DNA from: Hemileia vastatrix
Taxonomy: Eukaryota; Basidiomycota; Pucciniomycetes; Pucciniales; Zaghouaniaceae
Reading direction: 5' to 3'
NCBI GenBank assembly: GCA_030280995.1
Contig: JASXTE010000014.1
Location: 1,976,656 to 2,040,655 of the forward strand
Length of the DNA stretch: 64,000 nucleotides
Part shown: piece by piece, positions 10,270-20,118 of the stretch
How the letters are laid out: every line of letters begins with the position of its first letter
How positions within the stretch are numbered: position 1 is the stretch's first letter
The notes under the pieces: model-generated
Seen by the model: only the letters and a program-made list of their open reading frames with translations
What the model was told of the DNA's origin: nothing
Databases searched by the model: none
Translations under genes and position numbers: made by a program

Positions 10270-12887
10270 TCATTTTTGTTTTTTGTTGGGGTTGTGGGAA
10301 GCACTGTGTTCTTTGAAGTGCATCCTGCTGGAGAGATTATATGGATTATAATGGGCAGGAATGGGTTTGGATGGAAGTTCAGAAGAGGGAGATAAAGAGG
10401 CAGGAATGGATTGTTGGAAGGTGTGCTTAATGATCCTAGACATCTCCCAGTGGTTGTACAATAGTTGTTTCCTCAAGGATTTCTTAAAGTCATTTAAAGG
10501 TCCATGGAGGGCAAAGGCTTTCAGAATGTTTGAACACATGGTGCTGAGGTGTTGTTTCATGTCTCCATAATCCAGGGTCAAAAAAGTTTCTAGAGGTTGG
10601 CCAACTCCAATAGTAGATTCAGGAGGAGGGATGCCAACTAGACAAGAAGAATTGGATCAGTAATTATTTTTGTTGAAGAAATTGGATGAATTAATGTGGT
10701 ACTTACAGATTGGAAGCTCATAAAATTTGTAAGCAGCTGGAATTTGGACTTCTAAAGATTTTGGAATGGTGATAGTAGGTGGATCAATCAGGGAAAGATA
10801 TGGATTCTCTTGTTCTTCCTCTGAAAGTTTTTGAGAAGGTGAACTAGGAGGCTGATGTTCCTGGGGCCTAGTTGGAGCAGCAGGCCTGTTGTTGCTGTTG
10901 TTAGAATTTCTGCTTGATTCAGTTGGATGAGGTGCTGGTGATGGAGTACCAGGGTTGTTATAAGATGGGGAAGGAGAGGGTGATCTGGAAGCGGATTGAT
11001 CTCTTCTGGATGGAGCTCTTGAAGGAATGGAAATGTCAAAAGAATAGTTGGCTGGCAGAGGAGAGGTGTAGTTTTGTTTCCTTAACTGGGGGCAAATTTG
11101 TGGTTTTGGTGCAGTGTTGGGTGCTCTGGTGTCTTCCTGGGTTCCTCTGGAAGGTCTCCTAGAAGTTTGGGAAATTTTGGAGTTTTTGGATCTTAGAAAA
11201 GTTGGCTGCACTGCTCTGGGAGAAGTGGGAGGTGGCTGCATGAGGTTGTATTTGTTTATTGGAGGAATTTGGCTGTTTTCCAGTTGTTTTTGATGTTTTG
11301 AGCCTGATTTTCACTGTCTAGTGAGGCGGTGTGGTTTTCCAACATTGGAAGGGGCCTTTGTTGTGTGATTTTGGAGCTGTTTGTGCATGTCTTAATTGAC
11401 ATTTGTTAAGGAATTGGGTATTTTTCTGGTTTTATTCCTTGGATATTGGGTCTGCGGGTATGTGGGTACTATCATTGGATAGCCCTGGTTTTTCTCTATA
11501 TTTTATGTCTTGAAGACATTTTTCATGTTCTGAGTTTTGAGGGGTCATTTCCTCATTTTTCATTTATAAAAGATTGCTGTTTAATTTTGTTTTTCGTGTT
11601 TTACGGTCTAACCTTAAGTCTTAGGGTTAAGTGCTTATTACCATTGGATAGAGCTAATTTTTCTCTATATTTCATGTCACAATGTTGTTATAGTGAAATT
11701 CCGTGTTTTAAAGGTTTTAGTAGTTGTAGCTAATTTTTCTAAGTAGATTAGTTGTTTTTATTGGTTTTCTGGCTTCAGCGAGGCCGGACCGCTTCAGGCG
11801 GCATCTCTGACGTTGGGCAGCCTGCCCGCCTCTGTTTTAGGAGGTTGGGGAGCGCTCCAGGAGGGTTTTTTATGCAAGTTGGCGGGTACAGGCGCCAGAT
11901 TGGTGGGTGCGCATGGGCTCTTAGTTAGTGGTCTGTGTGTACATAGTGAATAAGACAGTTTGGGGCAACCTTAATCATCATACAACCATCCAGAGGTGAT
12001 ATCATTTTTCCTCACTCAGTTTTCACTGTTTTCTGGCCACAATTGGCTGTGTTTGTTGCAAGTAAGTTCTTCATTTAACTTAACTTTGGCAACTATTTTC
12101 TCTGTTATAGTCTTGCAAGCTATAGCAAGTATTATTTCTGTCTCTGGTGTGGATTTTCAGCCTACATCAAGTATCTTTGCTGTCTCTGGTGTGGACTTTG
12201 TTCTACATTTCAGTTCTTTGGTCTGGTAGTCTATCTGGTGACTACTTTCTTGGCTCATCAAGCAGTCAAGTGTGTTGAAAAGGAGCTTTAGCAAAACAGG
12301 AACCAACTTACTTTAGCAAGTAAATCTCACTCTATTTTTATAAAGGGACAGGGGATTTTCTCTCTGGTTTTTCTCCAACTCCCTTGGTCAAGGCCTATAG
12401 CTAGTACTATAGGATTGTCTACAGTGGGCGGGCCGCCCAACGCTGGCCGGGCCACCTGAATGAGGTCTTGCAGCCTAGGAGCTGATTTTAAAGCTTTTGG
12501 AGCTAAATAAGCAGAGATAAAAGCTGCTTCTTGGGGAGTTAAAGCAGGCCTTTTGGGGACAGTTCTGGAAACTGAGTTCCGGGATCTTCTGGATGGTGCT
12601 GACAATAAAGATGAAGAGGCTGGACCTAGCTCTGGGGATCTGGTAGGGGATCTGGAGAGGTATTTATGAGAAGGTGAAGGAGGAGGAATAGGGTAGTTGG
12701 AATCTCTGTCACATTTCTTTGTTTTGGAGTAGCAACAATCACAGGCCCTGTTGTAGAATTCGGCTTCAGGAGTTGGAAGAGTGAATGTGCAAGGTCTGCA
12801 CATGTGGATGAACTGTTTGCAGGCATAGTCCTTGGGAGCAGTGAAGCAAGGAAGATTGGAGGGGTCAAAATTAGGGGATCCATCCAT
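10270..12887 (-). pseudogene. Antisense gene 2 of element A (Zn-cluster-like), split by a solo LTR
   Basis: The gene reads opposite to gag-pol. Exon 1 starts at 12887 (MDGSPNFDPSNLPCF). Near residues 19-60 lies a cysteine-rich region ending in CDCCYSKTKKC (CX2CX6C); the first Cys triplet has lost one Cys to Phe relative to the pattern inferred from A and B. A Ser/Pro/Arg-rich linker follows. A solo LTR (11330-12423) interrupts exon 1, which resumes at 11329 and has a frameshift near 11255. A 69-nt intron (10706-10638, GTAAGT...TCTAG) leads to exon 2 (10637-10270), a charged helical domain (LDYGDMKQHL...). The spliced junction is in frame. It has no known function and is homologous to B 30372-31822. 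Confidence 0.75.
11330..12423 (+). mobile_element. Solo A-type LTR inside antisense gene 2
   Basis: A complete 1,094-bp LTR from TGTGGTTTTCC to ATTGTCTACA. It is flanked by GCGG (11326-11329) on the left and GTGG (12424-12427) on the right, a 4-bp target duplication differing by one C-to-T change at a CpG. Removing it and one flank joins the two halves of gene 2 exon 1. It is the product of LTR-LTR recombination after an insertion of this family. Confidence 0.88.
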
Positions 12888-13485
12888 GATCTGTGTTGAG
12901 AAAAGATGATGGAAAGAGATAAGAAGGAGATTTTTGTCAGTGATGGGTAGATGATGAAGTGAAGGTGGAAGTTCAGCAGGTTGGATGTAGGTGTATTCTG
13001 TATGAAATTGGCTGGGTCTATTTTATGCAAATTCTGTAAGTCCATCAAGACTTTAAACTGAACACTGTGTTAGTCCCCCAAGACTTAAAACTGAGGATTG
13101 TTTGATGGTGTAGTCCCCCAAGACTTTAAACTGAGGATTGTTTGATGGTGTAGTCCCCCAAGACTATAAACTGAGGAATGGGTTTTTTTTGTTGGAATGG
13201 GTTTGAAAGATTGGCAGAGGGTATCAACAGGGGGAGCCTCTGAATTTAGCAAAGGCAAGTTTAGGGGTAATTGATGGGCTGGAATCTCTATTCACAATTA
13301 CCACAGAATGTTAGTTTTTTCTCTGTGTCTTAATGTGGTTGATCTCTGGTTCTGGGTTTATGATTTAGGTTTTTAAGTCCCCCAAGACTATAAAATGAGG
13401 ATGGTCCCCCAAGACTTAAAACTGAGGGTTGTTTGTGGTTACATCCTATAGAGGGTGTAGTCAATTTTTCTTTTCTGAATCAAGC
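12888..13485 (-). repeat. Array of ~25-nt motif between antisense genes (A)
   Basis: At least six copies occur of a motif that reads, on the - strand, close to GTTTAAAGTCTTGGGGGAC. They lie near 13038, 13071, 13112, 13151, 13376 and 13403. Each can fold on AGTC...GACT. An H1-like inverted repeat (GGGGTAATTG...CAATTACC) lies at 13264-13301. No gene is seen. Two further copies lie at 9231 and 9484, after pol. Confidence 0.75.
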
Positions 13486-14127
13486 TCAAGTACGAGTGAA
13501 AATACAGAGGGAATCAATAGATGAAATGAAGTGTTCAGAATTAGCCTTGAAATGGTGAATGAGATGTCTTCTGTTCTCAATGTCCTGTGGATCTCTAGCA
13601 GGAGTGGATTGGAAGTAGTTTAGCAGAAGGTGTTTCTGTTGAGATGTGTGTTGTTGGAACTTGGCCTTGATTGCGGGCAAGTGGTTTTGTGTTGGTGGTT
13701 CAATGGATCCTACATTGGTATCATCACTGTAAGAAGATGGAGGAACTGAGAAGTCATCAGTTTTATTAAGTGGAAGGAAGAAATGGAAGTTTTTACCATA
13801 AAATGGACCAGGGATGGTGGAACTTGTTGTTTTGGTGGTTTTGGCACTCTTCTGGGAAGGGTGTAGCTTTTTGATTAATCTGGGAATCAAGATGGATGGC
13901 CTAGATCTTTTGGTGCTGGTAGAAGATGGACCAGGTTGAGGTGGAGGTGAAGCTGTTGCAGAAGATAATGGATCAGGTCTGTAGCAGGTCTTCTTTCTGG
14001 AGTTACAAACATCACAGGACATTCTGTATGCATGGACAGGAGGTGTGATGGTGCAGATTTGATTATTGTCAATGCAGTATTGGCAAGGACCCATTTCAGA
14101 GGCAGATTTGGGAAGAAGGTTGAACAT
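13486..14127 (-). CDS. Antisense gene 1 of element A (Zn(II)2Cys6-like)
   Basis: The start at 14127 (MFNLLPKSASEMGPCQYC) is chosen because it matches element B; the open frame reaches 14247 inside the LTR. The domain has CX2CX6C (CQYCIDNNQIC), 12 residues, then CX2CX6C (CDVCNSRKKTC), the spacing of fungal binuclear zinc clusters, but with the basic loop in the second half. A 51-nt intron (13796-13746, GTAAAA...TTCTCAG, branch CTGAT) is likely. It is in phase, so the unspliced frame is open too. Exon 1 is 331 nt, exactly as in B. The C terminus is helical and charged (LLLNYFQSTPARDPQD). The spliced product is about 196 residues. DNA or RNA binding is an inference. Confidence 0.75.
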   Translation of the reverse strand: MFNLLPKSASEMGPCQYCIDNNQICTITPPVHAYRMSCDVCNSRKKTCYRPDPLSSATASPPPQPGPSSTSTKRSRPSILIPRLIKKLHPSQKSAKTTKTTSSTIPGPFYGKNFHFFLPLNKTDDFSVPPSSYSDDTNVGSIEPPTQNHLPAIKAKFQQHTSQQKHLLLNYFQSTPARDPQDIENRRHLIHHFKANSEHFISSIDSLCIFTRT

Positions 14128-14162
14128 GGTGGTTTGATGAAGAAAGAATGTGGACATTCTTA

Positions 14163-14175
14163 ATTGGAGGGAGTA
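14163..14175 (+). other. Polypurine tract of element A
   Basis: ATTGGAGGGAGTA stands immediately before the TGTGG start of the 3' LTR, where plus-strand DNA synthesis is primed. Elements B and C have matching purine tracts at the same place. Confidence 0.75.
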
Positions 14176-15266
14176 TGTGGTCTTCCAACATTGGCAGGGG
14201 CCTTTGTTGTGTTGCTTGGTACTGTTTGTGCATGTCTTATTTGACATCTGTTGAAGAATTGGGTGTTTTTCTGGTTTTATTCCGTGAATATTGGGACTGC
14301 CGGTATGTGGGTACTATCATTAGATAGCCCCGGGTTTTCTCTATACTTCATGTAATTTTGATATTTGTCATATTCTAAGTTTTAAGGGGTCATTTCCTCA
14401 TTTTTCAGTTACAAAAGACAGCTGTTTAATTTTGTTTTTCACGTTTTATGGGTTAACCTTAAGTTTTAGGGTTAAGTGCTTAGTACCATTAGATAGGGCT
14501 AATTTAACTCTATATTTTATGTCTCAATGTTGTTATAGCGTATTTTGTGTTTTAAGGGTTTTAGTAATTGTAGTGAATTTTTCTAAGTAGATTAGATGTT
14601 TTTATTGGTTTTCTGGTTTCAGGGAGGCTGGGCCGCTTCAGGCGGCACCTCCAACATCGGGCAGCCCGCCCGCCTCTATTTTAGAAGGTTGGGGAGCGCT
14701 TCTGGAGGGATTTTATTCAATTTGGCCAGTACAGGTGCCAAATTTGTGGGTGTGCATGGGCTCTTAGATGGTGGTCTGTGTGTACATACTGAATAAGACA
14801 GTTTGGGGCATATTTAATTATCATACAACCATCCGGAGGTGATATCCTTGTTCCTCACTCAGTTTTCACTTTTTTTTGGCCACAATTGGCTTTGTTTGTT
14901 GCAAGGTTAGTTCTTCATTTAACTCAACTTTAGCAACAGGTTCTCTGGTATAGTCTTGCAAGCTATATCAAGTATTATTGCTGTCTCTGGTGTGGATTTG
15001 CAGCCTACATCAAGTATCTTTGCTTTCTCTGGTGTGGACATTGGTCTACATTTCAGTTCTTTGGTCTGGTAGTCTTTCTGGGGACTACTTTCTTGGCTCA
15101 TCAAGCAGTCAAGTGTGTTGAAAAAGGGGCTTTAGCAAACAGGAACCAACTTACTTTAGCAAGTAAATCTCACTCTATTTTTCCAAAGGGACAGGGGATT
15201 TTCTCTCTGGTTTTTCTCCAACTCCCTTGGTCAAGGCCTATAGCTAGTACTATAGGATTGTCTACA
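14176..15266 (+). repeat. 3' LTR of element A
   Basis: A full-length 1,091-bp LTR, TGTGGTCTTCC...ATTGTCTACA. It carries the same 42-bp tandem units (near 14944-15038) and GC-rich island as the other copies. It is followed by ACGT, the likely right half of a 4-bp target duplication whose partner was lost at the 5' side. Confidence 0.9.
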
Positions 15267-18200
15267 ACGTCCAATTTGTCTATTAGACCAACTATTTCAT
15301 CTTCCAGTTCCTTTTATTCCTCTCTTTTTCCTTCCATTTTACTCTTATCATTTAAAATCTCCCTTTCCAGCTTCCTTTTCACCTTCTTCTAGACGAGCCA
15401 GCTGACAAAATTACTATAGGATTCTGTTCCATGAATGAGACTGTATCATTTATCATTTTTTTTACCTTTTTCCTTTCTTCAACTTTTCATGTTGCTGGTT
15501 CTTTTTTATCTTTCTTTTTTTTATTAGTGATTTCATTGATATATATTTTTGAAAATACTCTTTTAGTTAGGTATTTGCAACAATAACAATCTTACTTTTA
15601 TCATTATGAAAAAAGTAAGATATTTACAATGGGTAAATTTATGCACAAGTTAGGGATATTGTTTGGAGGGGCATAAATCAAGAAAAAAAAACTGCATGAA
15701 AAATATTTTGCATTCAATTGATTTTTAATTTTTTTAAATAAAAAAAAAGTAAAAAATCAAAAAGGAAAGATTGTTTTTAAGAAAAATAAAGAATAAAACA
15801 ATTATTTCCAAGGTTGGAAAATATTTTTCATGCACTCTTATTTTTATCATGCTTTTTTTTTTCACATCAATTTTTGCTTGAATTTTATTTCTATCCTTCT
15901 GTCCCTCCATAGAATATTCACAGCTTGAACATGAATGATTTCTTTAGAGATATCTTCATGCATATTGTATTTTTCATGCAGTGGAAAAGACTATTTCTAC
16001 AATAAATGGAATGTGAAATGTGATACAATTTAAAATTTCAAAAACTACCTAATTACAATATATGAGATATTTATTTGAAAAAAATTATCTAAAAAGTGAA
16101 ATCTAAAAAGCTAGCCAGAAGGAGAAAACTAACTAGCTGAAAAATGAGAAAAAACAAACGTATTAGGGGGATAAAAGTTAGAAATTGTTCATTCCATAAT
16201 TCATCTTTTTTCCACCAAATCAATCATGATTATTCTCTAAAGTAGGCATACTATGCCACCAAAACACCCTTTTACAACAAATTAATGTCAAGTTTGTGGC
16301 TTCTGTTTTGAGCTGTAAAATACCTTTTAAATATTCACAAATGTTTAACTTTGATACCCCCTACTAAATGGAAAAAGGAAAAATGACTAATAAGAGAAAC
16401 AAAATGTTAGAAATTAGCTTATAAAGAAATACACAAACTATGTAAAAAACTAAAAACTAACTAAGTAGCTATAAGAATCTCAAAGAAAATAACTAACTTA
16501 AAAGGAAATGAATAGGAAATATTTTATCAAATAACTGAATAAAAATAATATAAAATAATATACTTTCAAAATTTATTACTAAAAATCATAAAAAGGAGAA
16601 AACTTAAATAAAATTAACTAACCCAAAAGCTTCCTGAATGAAAGAGAAAGAAAAAAATAACTTACTAAACAACTAAAAAAATCCAGAAAAAAAACCACAC
16701 TTACTAATGATCTAAGTAAGCTAGATAATTCAATTGAATAATTAAAGAAAAACTTTACTTGATATGATAAAATACATTTCTTTTTTTCCATGAATTCAAA
16801 TGCAATATTTTAAATTTTTTTTAATAAAACTTTTCATTTCTTTTTCAAATAACTTCATTCTCCTGTGGTTTTCAATCTTTCTTTTTTTTATCAAAGACTT
16901 AATTAGTATATTCTTCCTAATAACTAATCAGCTGAAATTCCATCATTTAATAGTGTAATTTAATGTCATATTAGTTTTAATAATTTATTTACATCCTCAT
17001 TAGAAAATTCGCTGCAGATTTATTTTGGTCATGTTGCCATTTTGACATGCATTTTCCTACATGTAAAATAGATTACATGATTTCCCACAATAAGACATAG
17101 CAGAGAGTCTGAAACAACTTATGTTTCCTTAAAATACAGTGGCAGAAAAAATATGAAAAAGACACAATTTTTCCTGTGGGGAGTAAGAGAAAGTGACTGA
17201 AATTATGTCATTGTTAATTTTATGTTTCATTTTCATGCATTCAAAATTTGACACAAGGCCCTGAGATAAAATGTGACATAGAATTCCACACCTCAACATG
17301 TTTCATTTTCGAACAGTTTCACACTAAAATTACAAGTGAAACTTTTTTCCAAGTTAATTCAAGTTAATAAACAGCTATATAGACTTCTTATCAATCCACT
17401 CACAGAACCAAGTTTAAGTTGAGTTTTGTGAAAAGGAGCACAAACATAAAAAATAGATATATCATCTTCCATATTTTAGAATACTGATTTAAAACTGGGC
17501 TAAAACTGGGTCAAAAAGGGATCCTTCCAGCTAGTAAAACCAATTTTTTTATATTGAAAATTTATTTTTTGAAAAAATGATTCATTTAATGTAAAATATT
17601 AAAATCACATTAGGCCCCCATGATCTAAGAAGATAAGTATAAGTTTAACTAATATTCCTTTCATTTAAATTTAGAAGAGAATATTCTCAAACATTTTAAA
17701 AATAAAATTAATCAAATTAATTTTACAATGAAAAAAATCAAACAAGGAAATCTTTTAGAAATAAAAATAGAAAGAATAAAACTCATTTGAAAACAAAATA
17801 GAACATAAAAGCATACCAAAATTAAGAATAAACATCTTTATATATATTAAAAATGAAGTAAAGTGTCATGGAAAGATATATTCATTTATCAATGGAAAAC
17901 AATCTTAATTTACAAAAAAAACAAGAAAACAATGAAACCAAAATAGAATAAAAAACTAATAAAAAAATAATGGAAAAATTCAATTTTATTTGAGAGATAT
18001 CTAAATTTAATTAGATTAAACAATTTTTCAAAAAGCCAAAAATTTAACAGAGAAATGGTGCATATATATATATATAAGTCATCAATTTTGCATGTCAGAT
18101 TGGAAAATTTGGCAATACCCTTCCCTGAATTTTATTGAAGTAAGGTATGAAAATCACAAAAATTTAAACTAATTGCATAAATTAAAAAATAAATAAATAA

Positions 18201-18540
18201 GATAATTCAAATTCACTAGTTTTAAAGTAAAGACACTCGCTCAAGCCAAATTGAAGACAAGTATTAAAACTAAGATTGGGACTCTCCACAACAATTGGCT
18301 AGAGGAGCCCCATGAAACAATTTGATGTAATTATGATTACCTATTTTACAACACAAGGTCATTGGCCAATTAATTTAATTTAGTAACTTCAAATATTAGA
18401 TCTATTTATTAAAAATTACAAAGGAATAAAAAATATTTGATGACTTTACAAATCCTCATACTTTTTTGATCTACCTAAATTTTTATTGAATCTATTACTT
18501 TTACCTTCTTTTTATACCTTGTTTATCCTTTGAATTAGTT
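15267..18540. other. AT-rich flank without genes
   Basis: The first 1,329 bp are the right copy of the duplicated segment at 739-2067. The rest, after 16595, is unique in the window, very AT-rich, with poly-A and poly-T runs and a (TA)n at about 18062-18076. I found no coding region, RNA gene or clear repeat. Confidence 0.7.
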
Positions 18541-18559
18541 TTTAAGATATTTGGAAGGA

Positions 18560-19430
18560 GCAGACAAAATGAGTAAATTCATGAAAAGATTCCAAACCTG
18601 GAGGAGCTTTTGTTGCCTGGTGATTATTGTGAGAAGAGTTCCAAAAAGATTTGATGATTCCATTCTCTAATCCAAAATTTATTATACACCTATGATCTGT
18701 GAATCATAAACCATGTCCTTTGATTTTAGCAGGTGAAGGAATAGATTGTCCACTATAAGGATTGATATAAGAGAAGATCCCAAAAGTAAGATACTTTGAA
18801 TCATTTGAATTGGTATGAATTGAGTTATGAAATTCAGAATGAGTAATTTGAAAATTTGAAAAAAATAGATATTCATTACTAATTTTGTCCCATTCAGAGT
18901 CAGTCCAGCTTGGAATTCCAATTCTTGTAGCAAGCTCATGATTTTCTTCAAAAGCTTTATTGTAGAGTTTTTTGAGTCAAAGAGCAATAAAAACATTAAA
19001 TGAAGCTAAGGTGTTCCATTTTTTAAAATCATTATCTTTTTCAGCTTTAGATAAATTTTTGAGTAAAGAATAGATGCATATATAAATAAAATGAGTAATG
19101 TTTTTAATCATTAAAAAATTAAGAAACTCACCAAGAGAATAACCTTTAACAAATCCTGGCCTCCATCCAAAGCCAATCATGATACAATCCAACAAATTCT
19201 TATTACTTATTGATAAGCAAACCAAATCCATTTGATAAAGTGTCATGATGAGATTGGATAGTTGAATAAAGGATTCATCTTTTACTCCATTGAATGAATC
19301 ATTTTCATAAATAAATTGAGGTTTATAATTTTTTCTGATTACAGCCTTAACTTCATTGCCTTCTAATTTGGTTAGATATTTGGTATTTTTAGGTAAATTC
19401 TTAGGATATTTATTTTTTTATCCCTTTTAG
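18560..19430 (-). pseudogene. Relic resembling a rust Tet-like 2OG-Fe(II) oxygenase
   Basis: Read on the - strand, two frames (19246-18977 and 18996-18682) join with one stop and continue on both sides. Recognisable stretches are LYQMDLVCLSISNKNLLDC, IGIPSWTDSEWD, an H-x-N region (HNSIHTNSNDSKYLTFGIF) and GHGL-FTDHRCIINFGLENG, followed by an NNHQATKAP that fits the distal metal-binding His. The order resembles Tet-like 2OG-Fe(II) dioxygenases, which are abundant and transposon-linked in rust genomes. It is interrupted near 18720 and 18980 by stops, so it is probably dead. Assignment is from memory of the family's look, without a search. Confidence 0.45.
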
Positions 19431-20113
19431 TTTTATAATACTTGATGTATGATATGTAGCCAAATAAAATATCTAAGTGTATTTTTTTTGATAAGATTGA
19501 TCATAATTTCTAATTTTTGAAGGTTTTGAAGAAGATTGAAATGAAGTAGAAATTGAAGAAGATGATAAAGAAGATAAAAAGATGAAGATAGATGTGTAAG
19601 GCTTGAGTCAGAAGAAAAACTTTTTTTTTTTCAGAATTTTTTTTTTCCAATATTCTGAAATCTTTTTTTGAAAATTGAAATGAAGTATATTTTGAAGAAG
19701 AATATATAGAAGATAAAGATGAAGATAGAGGTTATAGGCCTGAATATGAATAAATAGACATTTTTTTTCAGAAATTTTTTTTACTGGTCAAAAAAACATC
19801 AAAATATTTTTTAAAAAATAAATAAAAACTCACATAATTTAAATTAAAAGAAGTTAAATATTTTCTGCAAATAATTAACAAGAGTAATAATTACTCTACT
19901 TGAATTTGAGGAGTTTTTTGTTTAATTCTGCACAAAAAAAAAAAAAGAAAAAAAAATAATTGTTAATAAAAATTTTCTGCCAATTTTTTAATTTCTCCCT
20001 CATTGGTGCTTGTAAAGCTTTTCTATAAATTTTTTCATTGCTCCCTAATTGGTCCACTTTCCCCTCTTTTAATACTTCTCCAAAGACCACTCCAAACTTC
20101 CTCCAAAACCCCC
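19431..20113. other. AT-rich spacer
   Basis: Two diverged tandem-like stretches (about 19510-19630 and 19650-19760) contain GAAGAAGATGATAAAGAAGAT-like purine runs followed by poly-T. From about 20040 the sequence is C-rich up to the insertion site of element E (CCCCCCAAAC). No gene is seen. Confidence 0.6.
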
Positions 20114-20118
20114 CAAAC

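Larger units (their letters stand above)
2068..15266 (+). mobile_element. Element A: large Ty3/gypsy LTR retrotransposon
   Basis: Order on the + strand: truncated 5' LTR, tRNA-Lys primer-binding site, gag-protease, short second ORF, pol (RT, RNase H, integrase), structured non-coding region, antisense gene 2, motif array, antisense gene 1, polypurine tract and full 3' LTR. The domain order RT-RNase H-integrase is that of Metaviridae (Ty3/gypsy). No chromodomain was seen at the pol C terminus. It is over 13 kb including a nested solo LTR, and pol carries several frameshifts and stops. Confidence 0.9.
2068..16595 (+). repeat. Right-hand unit of a tandem duplication (14,528 bp)
   Basis: Positions 1-2067 align to 14529-16595 throughout at an offset of 14,528, exactly the length of 2068-16595. 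Position 2068 starts inside an LTR, at the equivalent of position 388, and 16596 continues into unrelated flank. The simplest reading is a head-to-tail duplication whose unit begins within a 5' LTR and ends within the 3' flank. Only the last 2067 bp of the left unit are visible. Confidence 0.7.
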
